NCBI GenBank assembly: GCA_019118885.1
Contig: DWYB01000050.1
Coordinates: 1-41,090, forward strand
DNA length: 41,090 bases
From: Candidatus Mediterraneibacter surreyensis
Lineage (GTDB): Bacteria > Bacillota > Clostridia > Lachnospirales > Lachnospiraceae
Reading direction: 5' to 3'
The position numbers were made by a program, and so were the translations under genes. The notes under the pieces are model-generated. The model saw only the letters and a list, made by a program, of their open reading frames with translations, had not been told where the DNA came from and made no database searches. Shown piece after piece: positions 7,918 through 14,131 of the stretch; the first letter of the stretch is position 1, and every line of letters starts with the position of its first letter.

Positions 7918-7984
7918 ATGCTTACGCCCCAGAAATGTGTATTGCAGGCCAGCCTGCATACCCATTTCTGCGCCGTAAGCGCAT
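7918..7984. repeat. Large inverted repeat between ALDH and Zn-ADH genes
   Basis: Bases 7918-7948 pair with 7953-7984 (ATGCTTACG, CAGAAATG and TGCAGG blocks with complements; small bulges) around a four-base CCAG loop. The 148-bp gap it fills is the largest inside the BMC operon apart from that near pduL. It could be an RNA processing or attenuation signal separating enzyme genes from the shell genes. It shares no obvious sequence with the hairpin at 6-140. Confidence 0.7.
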
Positions 7985-7987
7985 GGC

Positions 7988-9376
7988 TTATCGTATGCAC
8001 AAACTGTCGGTCATGACGCAGCGTCTTCTTTTTGTGAAGGTGCTTGCGCTTGTAAGGCCTTCGCCTGTCCTGCTGGCGATCGTGAATGTACAGAAGCCTT
8101 CTCCTCCGAATCCGAGCGCCGCGTAGGACGGACCGTTCTTTACGAGGATCGCTGTGTCGATCGCTTTCGCATACTTTGTGATATTGTCTATGTTCTTTGA
8201 ATGGATGTGTGCGGAGTGGCGGTTGCCGTGCTCCAGCCACACGGCCTGTTCCACTGCATCGTCAAAGTCCTTTGCCCTCACAACGCCGAGGATCGGCATC
8301 ATGAGCTCTGTAGCGATCAGCGGGTGCTCCTTCGGACCTTCAAATGTGATACATCTGATATTGTCCGGCACGGTCACGCCGATCATCCCCAGAAGGGTCT
8401 TCGCGTCGCGTCCCACACATTTTCTGTTCAGCTTTCCGTCTTTGAGGACGACTGCTGTGAGAGCGTCCTGCTCTTCCTTTGACGCAAGGTAGCAGCCCTG
8501 CTCTGTGATCATGTAATTCATCAGCTCGTCTACGACGGAGTCCACTGCCACGATCTCTTTCTCTGCGATACAGGGAAGGTTGTTGTCAAAGGTACATCCG
8601 TTTACGATATCCTCTGCCGCCTTCCTCAGATCCGCTGTCTCGTCTACCAGTGCCGGCGGGTTCCCCGCGCCTGCTCCGATGCCCCTGCGTCCTGAGGAGA
8701 GTACCGCTGTCACGACTCCCGGTCCGCCGGTCGCCGCGATGAGCTGGATCGCTTTATGTTTCATCATGATATTGCTTGTCTCAAGGGTCGGATGCTCTAC
8801 CGTACATGCGATGTTGTCCGGACCGCCTGCCTCTACGGATGCCTCATTTAAGAGGTTGATCGCATAGATGGAAGTCTTGATCGCTGCCGGATGGGGATTG
8901 AACACAACTGTGTTCCCCGCCGCGAACATTCCGATCGTATTGCACAGGACGGTCTCGCTCGGGTTCGTGCACGGCGTGATCGCGCCGATGACTCCGAACG
9001 GTCCCATCTCGATGAGGGTAAGCCCTCTGTCCCCTGACCACGCTGTCGTTGTGATATCCTCTGTTCCCGGAGTCTTCTCAGCGACGAGCTGGTGTTTCAG
9101 GATCTTGTGACCGACATTTCCCATGCCTGTCTCCTGTACGCCCATACGCGCCAGGATCTCTGCGTTCTCCATGATCTTTTTGCGGATATTGGAGATCACT
9201 TTTTCTCTGTGGTCCAGAGACATCCTTGCTACGATCTTCTGTGACTTCTTCGCTGCTTCGATCGCCTCATTCATATCTGAGAACACGCCTCTGTCCCCGG
9301 ATACATCCGCAGCGATCTGCATCTTTGCCACAACCTCCTGCACAATGTCCTGAACCATCTGTTCATTTACAGACAC
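7988..9376 (-). CDS. CoA-acylating aldehyde dehydrogenase (PduP-like) with encapsulation peptide
   Basis: A 462-residue BMC-type aldehyde dehydrogenase oxidising an aldehyde with CoA and NAD+ to acyl-CoA. Residues about 3-19 (NEQMVQDIVQEVVAKMQ) are the classic luminal targeting helix. The catalytic fold follows, with the cysteine in FDNNLPCIAEKE (about residue 269) and the glycine-rich GAGAGNPPALVDE segment typical of PduP/EutE enzymes. The end is slightly extended (RRRRC-like region then MTDSLCIR). Substrate could be propionaldehyde or, as in aldolase-based organelles, lactaldehyde. It overlaps the stop of the GlcG-like gene by ten bases, suggesting coupled translation. Confidence 0.94.
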   Translation of the reverse strand: MSVNEQMVQDIVQEVVAKMQIAADVSGDRGVFSDMNEAIEAAKKSQKIVARMSLDHREKVISNIRKKIMENAEILARMGVQETGMGNVGHKILKHQLVAEKTPGTEDITTTAWSGDRGLTLIEMGPFGVIGAITPCTNPSETVLCNTIGMFAAGNTVVFNPHPAAIKTSIYAINLLNEASVEAGGPDNIACTVEHPTLETSNIMMKHKAIQLIAATGGPGVVTAVLSSGRRGIGAGAGNPPALVDETADLRKAAEDIVNGCTFDNNLPCIAEKEIVAVDSVVDELMNYMITEQGCYLASKEEQDALTAVVLKDGKLNRKCVGRDAKTLLGMIGVTVPDNIRCITFEGPKEHPLIATELMMPILGVVRAKDFDDAVEQAVWLEHGNRHSAHIHSKNIDNITKYAKAIDTAILVKNGPSYAALGFGGEGFCTFTIASRTGEGLTSASTFTKRRRCVMTDSLCIR

Positions 9377-9888
9377 TCTAATACCTCCTTAAAGACTGAC
9401 TTCCCGTAAGCCGCGATCGCGGTATCTTCCGCCGCTGTTCCGCCGCTCACTCCGAGTGCCCCGACGATCTGTCCGTCAGCTTCCAGTACTTCGCCGCCGC
9501 CGAAGATCACGATCTTTCCGTTGTTCGTGAACTGGATCCCGTAGAGGTCCTGTCCCGGCTGGCTTAACTCTGCAAGCTGCGCAGTGGACATTTTAAGGCT
9601 CGCGGAAGTATAGGTCTTGTTGATTGCAATGTCAAAGCTTGCTATGTACGCATCGTCCATGCACTGGACGGATACGGGCCTGCCGGCCTTGTCCGAGACA
9701 GCAGCGACAATGTTGACGCCCATCTCGGCTGCCTTTGCCTTTACTCTTTCGATCAGGGCATTGGCAAGCGCCAGAGTCATCGCATGCTTTTTACATTTAC
9801 AGACATGCTTTTTCTCCTGTGCGGGAGCTGTATCTTTCATCTGGCCAAGCACAGCTCTCACCGCATTGGTGATGTCCTGTTCGTTCAT
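9367..9888 (-). CDS. GlcG/PduO C-terminal-like (heme-binding fold) protein, probable BMC cargo
   Basis: A 173-residue protein of the GlcG/HbpS/PduO-C family (the core starts MTLALANALIERVKAKAAEMG and includes the PVSVQCMDDAYIASFDIAINKTYTS signature). Residues about 1-17 (NEQDITNAVRAVLGQM) form an encapsulation-like amphipathic helix, followed by a linker with a small Cys/His cluster (HVCKCKKH). The family is found in many microcompartment loci; in PduO this domain binds heme, but the role of stand-alone copies is unclear. A redox or cofactor-holding function in the lumen is inferred. It overlaps the aldehyde dehydrogenase start and follows the aldolase by 23 bp. Confidence 0.87.
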   Translation of the reverse strand: MNEQDITNAVRAVLGQMKDTAPAQEKKHVCKCKKHAMTLALANALIERVKAKAAEMGVNIVAAVSDKAGRPVSVQCMDDAYIASFDIAINKTYTSASLKMSTAQLAELSQPGQDLYGIQFTNNGKIVIFGGGEVLEADGQIVGALGVSGGTAAEDTAIAAYGKSVFKEVLECL

Positions 9889-9911
9889 AGCTCTGCCTCA
9901 CTTTGTTGTTC

Positions 9912-10724
9912 TTACATTCCCAGCTGTTCCATAACTTTCTTTGTGATGGATGCGATCAGGTCAGCGTCTGTTCCTTCTGCTGCCGGTGCTGCCTTAGCCG
10001 CGCAGTTCCCGCTGCATGTGTGGCAGCTCGGTTTTCCTGCCTTTGCGTTCGGGCAGAGGTTCGCCGGATGTTTGCCTGGAAGACCCATCTGTCTTCTGAT
10101 CTCATACAGTCTCTGTACCTGCTCCTCGCTGAATTCCTGCGGTCCGCCGATCTGCATCGTCTGCCATAACAGCTGTGCATAGAACTCAACAGACTCCATC
10201 TTCATATATGCAGCGAGAAGGCTGTCGGAGAAGGTCAGCGCGCCGTGGTTCTCAAGGAGAACTGCATCAAAGTGCTCAAGATACGGCTCAACTGCGTCCG
10301 GGATCTCCATTGTGGAAGGTGTTCCGTACGGAGCGATCGGCACGCATCCGAGTGCGATAACCGCTTCCGGCATGATCGGCTGTGTCAGCGGGATGCCTGC
10401 GATCGCGAATGTTGTCGCATACAGCGGATGAGCATGTACAACGGATTTCACATCCGGTCTCTTCTGATATACACGCATGTGCATCTTGATCTCAGAGGAA
10501 GGTCTGAAGCCTTTGTTTGCCTGGAGCACATTCCCGTTCTCGTCAACCTTGCAGATGTACTCCGGTGTCATAAATCCTTTGCTGACTCCTGTCGGCGTGC
10601 ATAAAAACTCATGGTCGTTAAGCTTTACGGAAAAGTTACCGTCATTTGCAGCAACCATTCCGCGGTTGTATACGCGCCTGCCGATCTCACACATTTCTTT
10701 TTTGATTTCGTATTCGTTTTGCAT
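9912..10724 (-). CDS. Class II (fuculose/rhamnulose-phosphate) aldolase with C-terminal encapsulation peptide
   Basis: A 270-residue class II aldolase of the FucA/AraD family. It splits a deoxyketose-1-phosphate into dihydroxyacetone phosphate and lactaldehyde. Metal-ligand segments are visible: the catalytic Glu in SSEIKMH, HAHP, and the later His in ENHGAL. After residue about 222 the sequence departs from the family core. A linker carries four cysteines (PNLCPNAKAG then CHTCSGNC), then an Ala-rich stretch and an amphipathic tail DADLIASITKKVMEQLGM, as known for aldolases packed into microcompartments. The start at 10724 follows AGGAGG nine bases upstream; longer starts would run into the promoter. 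It is the first gene of the BMC operon. Confidence 0.93.
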   Translation of the reverse strand: MQNEYEIKKEMCEIGRRVYNRGMVAANDGNFSVKLNDHEFLCTPTGVSKGFMTPEYICKVDENGNVLQANKGFRPSSEIKMHMRVYQKRPDVKSVVHAHPLYATTFAIAGIPLTQPIMPEAVIALGCVPIAPYGTPSTMEIPDAVEPYLEHFDAVLLENHGALTFSDSLLAAYMKMESVEFYAQLLWQTMQIGGPQEFSEEQVQRLYEIRRQMGLPGKHPANLCPNAKAGKPSCHTCSGNCAAKAAPAAEGTDADLIASITKKVMEQLGM

Positions 10725-10745
10725 CTTTTCTCCTCCTTGGATTCT

Positions 10746-10764
10746 ACAAAACATTTTGTTTTGT
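10746..10764. promoter_or_regulatory. Perfect palindromic candidate operator (DeoR family)
   Basis: ACAAAACA-TTT-TGTTTTGT is a perfect 8-bp inverted repeat with a three-base centre. It lies about 10-30 bp downstream of the predicted transcription start and just upstream of the aldolase ribosome site. This is a natural position for repression by the DeoR regulator encoded in the same operon. Binding is inferred. Confidence 0.6.
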
Positions 10765-10779
10765 GTTGTTTCTGCTAGA

Positions 10780-10808
10780 ATATTACCACACAATCCCACA
10801 ATAGTCAA
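10780..10808 (-). promoter_or_regulatory. Sigma-70-type promoter of the BMC operon
   Basis: On the minus strand TTGACT (10803-10808) and TAATAT (10780-10785) are separated by exactly 17 bp. The predicted start near 10773 gives a leader of about 48 bases to the aldolase ATG, with the palindrome 10746-10764 in it. Confidence 0.7.
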
Positions 10809-11062
10809 CTAAATTTGATGTTGGTTTTTTGTGAGATTCAGCGTTTGACCACTGGTTTTGTGCCGGTATATCCTTCCTGTACAGGTCCGGTGCGATCCCT
10901 TCCTCAGCACCCGTTCCGGCCCGTCAGAACTGCTTCTTTTATTATATCACGCCCGGCCTGTTTCGCATAGAAAAAAATGACCTTTTTCCCGAAAAACGGG
11001 GACTTTCCACACAAACCAACATATTTTCTGTTGTTTTTCATTTGATTTTTTATGCTTCCGCA
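10809..11062. other. Intergenic region between divergent BMC and PHP genes
   Basis: This is the central part of a 443-bp gap between divergent genes. It has no ORF with family similarity. A short inverted repeat (CAACA-7-TGTTG, 11017-11033) loosely resembles the ACAAAACA/TGTTTTGT palindrome and could be a second regulator site. Confidence in that is low. Nothing else is recognised here. Confidence 0.3.
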
Positions 11063-11091
11063 TTGACATTATATAGGAAATGTTCCATACT
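11063..11091 (+). promoter_or_regulatory. Sigma-70-type promoter of the PHP-domain gene
   Basis: TTGACA (11063-11068) and CATACT (11086-11091) are spaced 17 bp apart, about 75 bp upstream of the chosen ATG at 11168. Confidence 0.55.
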
Positions 11092-11167
11092 AAACACAGT
11101 GCAGGAGATCTGCATACATTTTACTGTCCTCATACCAGAGGGCGCCAGGAAAGAGAGGCTTTGTTTT

Positions 11168-11956
11168 ATGGCAATACATTCTCATACGGACATCATCTTT
11201 CACGGCTGCCATACAGCAGAAGTTCCTTCCGCGTCTTCTGAGCGGTATGAATTCGACATCCACACACATACCATCGCCAGCGGGCACGGTTCCGCAGCCA
11301 CTATCACGGATATGGCAAAGGCAGCGGCAGCCCGGAACCTGAAAATGCTGGGCATATCCGACCACGGTCCCGCTACACTGGGCGGAGGCAGGGTCTCCTA
11401 TTTCCGCAATCTCGCATACGCGCAGAAGGAGCGTCTGGGTGTGCGCATTCTTTACGGGGCAGAAGCCAATATCATCGACCGGAAGGGACATCTGGATCTG
11501 GATGACAGTGTGCTCGCGCACCTCGACTATGTGATCGCCAGCATGCATAAGCCAGTCATAAAACCTGGCACAGAGGAAGAAAATACAGAGGCTTATATCA
11601 ACGCGATAAAAAATCCCTGCGTAGCCGTCATCGGGCACTGCGATGACACAAGATTTCCTGTAGATTATTTCAGGCTGTTTCAGGCTGCTATGGAACACCG
11701 CGTCCTCCTGGAGATCAACAACAGTTCCTTAAGCCCTGAGGGATACCGGGGAGACACAAAATTCAACGACCTGCTGATCCTGAACCTTTGCTGCCATTTC
11801 AATTATCCTGTGCTCTTTTCCAGCGACAGCCACGGCACAAAGCATGTCGGTGATTTTACATACGCGGCAGACGCAGCAAGGCTTGCCGGCGTGCCCCGCT
11901 CGCTGATCCTGAATTATTCCGCGAAAGCATTCCTCAGTTTTCTGGAAGGCAGATAA
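11168..11956 (+). CDS. PHP-domain metal-dependent phosphatase/phosphoesterase (YcdX-like)
   Basis: A 262-residue PHP-family hydrolase. The metal-binding motifs occur in order: DIHTHT, SDHGP, the Glu in GAEANI, the His in ASMHKP, GHCDD and SDSHGT. This matches trinuclear-metal YcdX-type phosphatases; the natural substrate is unknown. The start at 11168 (MAIHSH) is chosen because GAGAGG lies about ten bases upstream and the preceding in-frame residues show no family similarity. It is transcribed away from the BMC operon. A link to sugar-phosphate detoxification is speculative. Confidence 0.88.
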   Translation: MAIHSHTDIIFHGCHTAEVPSASSERYEFDIHTHTIASGHGSAATITDMAKAAAARNLKMLGISDHGPATLGGGRVSYFRNLAYAQKERLGVRILYGAEANIIDRKGHLDLDDSVLAHLDYVIASMHKPVIKPGTEEENTEAYINAIKNPCVAVIGHCDDTRFPVDYFRLFQAAMEHRVLLEINNSSLSPEGYRGDTKFNDLLILNLCCHFNYPVLFSSDSHGTKHVGDFTYAADAARLAGVPRSLILNYSAKAFLSFLEGR

Positions 11957-12024
11957 AATGAAGTTTTTCGGAAGACAGGTAAAATCAAGTTTGCCGGAAG
12001 GCAGTTAAAACGAATAAAACCAGG

Positions 12025-12081
12025 ATACCCCCGCATACTGTATTTGCAGAGAAGTCTGTGTAATACAGTATGCGGGGGTAT
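12025..12081 (+). terminator. Perfect 20-bp hairpin between PHP and DUF6512-like genes
   Basis: Arms 12025-12044 and 12062-12081 (ATACCCCCGCATACTGTATT and complement) pair without mismatch around 17 bases and are followed by TTTT. It should end transcription of the PHP gene. The right arm also contains the only Shine-Dalgarno-like stretch (GGGGGT) before the next ATG at 12085, so the same hairpin could hide the ribosome site of that gene if transcription reads through. Confidence 0.8.
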
Positions 12082-12084
12082 TTT

Positions 12085-12600
12085 ATGGATAGTGAAAATA
12101 TGAAATCTCTAAAAATCTATTTTGCGGCAGGCGTGATCTTCAGCGCAGTTTTAGGGACTCTGGCGCACTTTTTCTACGAATGGTCCGGGCAGAACCCTGT
12201 GGTTGCCCTGTTTTCTCCGGTCAATGAATCCACATGGGAGCACATGAAGCTTGTCTTCTTCCCGATCCTGATCTGGAGCCTCTTTCTCCCCTCCGGAATC
12301 CGGAAGGACTTCCCCGCCATTCGGTGCGCCCTCCTCGCCGGAGGACTGCTCGGGACATGGCTTGTGCCGGTGCTGTTTTACACGTATTCCGGGATCCTCG
12401 GGAGAAATCTCGCTTTGATCGACATCGGGATCTTCTACGCCGCTGTGCTTGCAGCCTTTTGGACTGCCTGGAAACTGCGGGATCCGGAGCGCGCCGAAAA
12501 AGCCTGCCCATTTATCCTGTTTATCAGCGCTGTGATGCTCCTTGCATTTTTCCTCTTTACCTTTGCCCCGCCGGATATCGGTCTGTTCGCCGAGCCGTGA
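12085..12600 (+). CDS. DUF6512-like integral membrane protein
   Basis: A 171-residue polytopic protein with about five hydrophobic segments (about residues 10-28, 52-68, 79-100, 110-128 and 145-165). The conserved block FYEWSGQNPVVALFSPVNESTWEHMKL, which I associate with the DUF6512 family, lies between the first two. Function is unknown. The start is uncertain: ATG 12085 is only four bases after a hairpin arm that carries its putative ribosome site, and ATG 12100 is an alternative. It converges on the isomerase gene. Confidence 0.8.
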   Translation: MDSENMKSLKIYFAAGVIFSAVLGTLAHFFYEWSGQNPVVALFSPVNESTWEHMKLVFFPILIWSLFLPSGIRKDFPAIRCALLAGGLLGTWLVPVLFYTYSGILGRNLALIDIGIFYAAVLAAFWTAWKLRDPERAEKACPFILFISAVMLLAFFLFTFAPPDIGLFAEP

Positions 12601-12620
12601 CTTCTCCGGCCGCCCCGTCT

Positions 12621-12665
12621 TCCCGTCTGATGCTTTCCTGTCTGACGTTTTCTTGTCTGATCCTA
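12621..12665. repeat. Three imperfect 15-bp tandem repeats
   Basis: Three units of the form TC(C/T)(C/T)GTCTGA plus five to six bases start at 12621, 12636 and 12651. They fill the short gap between the convergent membrane-protein and isomerase genes and end on the isomerase stop codon. The role is unknown; slippage product is the simplest reading. Confidence 0.6.
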
Positions 12666-14081
12666 CCTTGTGACAATGTCTACCGGTACGTTAAAGATCT
12701 TCGCCACTTTCAGGATCGTATCGATATGTCTGCCTGTGGCAGCGGCAAAGTGGTGTGTCGGGCCGCATTCGCTCCAGCGGGTCACAAACTCTCTTGCGCC
12801 GCATGTGAAGCGTGTCCTCATATTTGTATCGCCGAAGGAGAGGATCGGACCTTCCTCGTTGACGCCTTCCGCCGCGATGAACTTGAAGTGGCCGTCGCCG
12901 TCCTGTGTGATCGCCAGGTAAGTCACCGGACCTGTGTACGGATAGAACTGGGTCAGGTAGCCGCCGCCTGTCTTTCCGTGGAATACTTTCACGATCTTCA
13001 TGGTCGGTTTCTTATCGGAGATATCAGCGTCGCCTGAACCGCTGTGGCCGATGATCGCGATATCATCGTTAAAGTCGATGGAATACATCTCCGCAAGCTG
13101 ACCTGTGCCTGAGATTGTCTTTAAGATGCTCATTGCCATCGCAACCTTCATATCGCCTTCTACCGCACATGCAGTTCCCTGCTTGATCAGCATGGAGAAC
13201 GCCGGGATGAGCATGCTGTCAAGGACGCCGGCCTTGCCCTGTGCGAACCCGTCGTAATGTGAAGCGATCAGCCCCAGCTTCTCGTCTTTCACCCATTTCT
13301 CAAACGCAACGACATATTTCGCCATTTCCCAGACTTCTTCGATGCTTCCGCCGCCCTCGATGTCAAATGTATCAAGGATATCCTGTGCTTTCGCGCGGAT
13401 TGCGTCCTCGTCTGTGATATCGTCTGCGATCGCCCACATTTTCTCCCAGTCAAACTGCTTTGTATACAGGTGCATCCTTCTGTACAGGTTGGACTCATCA
13501 ATGTAAAGGTCCATCATACCAGGATACGGCCTGCCGATCTGAGCGATGTTCGTATCGCGGAATCTCCTTCTTGTCTGAGCGGCGCGGCACCAGTCTTCGA
13601 TCTCCGCCTGGACAGCCGGATCTCCGCCCTCTACAACACCGGTGATCACCGCATGCCTCTTACCGTATCTCTCAAGGTCAGCCACCATCTCGCCCACAGC
13701 GCCGCACGCATAGCCCTCTCCGAGCCATGTCGCGATGTCTGTATGGTCATAGTCCAGAGCTTTCAGCTTCTGGATATTCACAAGGACAACCGGCACATCC
13801 AGGTCCTTCACAGCCGGGAGCATATTGTAGGATGTAGCGTATGTAAGGAGCTGAAGGAACACCAGATCCACATCCGCCGCGCGGAACAGGTCGCCCGCTG
13901 CCTGGGACTGCTCTTTTGTCGTCACCATACCGCCGTCAATGATCTCCACTGTATCCGGGATCGTCTTCTTAAAGGCCTCATACTGCGCCTCAAACTCCGG
14001 TACAAGTGACGGGAACTGCGGAAGGTACGCACCTAACGCGATCGAAAATACACCAATTTTTGCTTTTGTTTCAACTAACAT
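12663..14081 (-). CDS. L-fucose/L-arabinose isomerase family protein
   Basis: A 472-residue member of the FucI/AraA aldose-ketose isomerase superfamily. Recognisable are the N-terminal Rossmann-like segment (KIGVFSIALGAYLPQFPSL) and the later VEGDMKVAMAM, GHSGSGDADI and ECGPTHHFAAATGRH segments that supply metal ligands. It most likely isomerises a deoxyaldose (L-fucose or L-rhamnose) or a related sugar to the ketose. It lies in one transcription unit behind rhamnulokinase, with only a small hairpin between them, so it may serve the same substrate. The start at 14081 is fixed by AGGAGG eight bases upstream. The exact sugar is not decided. Confidence 0.87.
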   Translation of the reverse strand: MLVETKAKIGVFSIALGAYLPQFPSLVPEFEAQYEAFKKTIPDTVEIIDGGMVTTKEQSQAAGDLFRAADVDLVFLQLLTYATSYNMLPAVKDLDVPVVLVNIQKLKALDYDHTDIATWLGEGYACGAVGEMVADLERYGKRHAVITGVVEGGDPAVQAEIEDWCRAAQTRRRFRDTNIAQIGRPYPGMMDLYIDESNLYRRMHLYTKQFDWEKMWAIADDITDEDAIRAKAQDILDTFDIEGGGSIEEVWEMAKYVVAFEKWVKDEKLGLIASHYDGFAQGKAGVLDSMLIPAFSMLIKQGTACAVEGDMKVAMAMSILKTISGTGQLAEMYSIDFNDDIAIIGHSGSGDADISDKKPTMKIVKVFHGKTGGGYLTQFYPYTGPVTYLAITQDGDGHFKFIAAEGVNEEGPILSFGDTNMRTRFTCGAREFVTRWSECGPTHHFAAATGRHIDTILKVAKIFNVPVDIVTR

Positions 14082-14112
14082 GTTAATTCCTCCTGTTTGG
14101 ATATTTTGCCTC

Positions 14113-14131
14113 AAAGGGGTCTGACCCCTTT
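14113..14131. other. Perfect short hairpin between rhaB and the isomerase gene
   Basis: AAAGGGGTC-T-GACCCCTTT is a 9-bp palindrome just after the rhaB stop codon. There is no T-run on the minus strand. It probably acts as an intercistronic stability element, or is a copy of a dispersed small palindromic repeat; the second option is inference. Confidence 0.6.

Noticed and set aside
10725-10808. N-terminal extension of the aldolase (28 extra codons)
   Set aside because: It would include the -10/-35 promoter and the palindrome; the ATG at 10724 has AGGAGG correctly placed.
12621-12665. Possible CRISPR-like tandem repeats
   Set aside because: Only three 15-bp units with no unique spacers and no cas genes; a simple tandem repeat.
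12234-13037. A 267-codon plus-strand frame overlapping the DUF6512-like and isomerase genes
   Set aside because: It spans two real genes in other frames and the tandem repeats; no coding signature.
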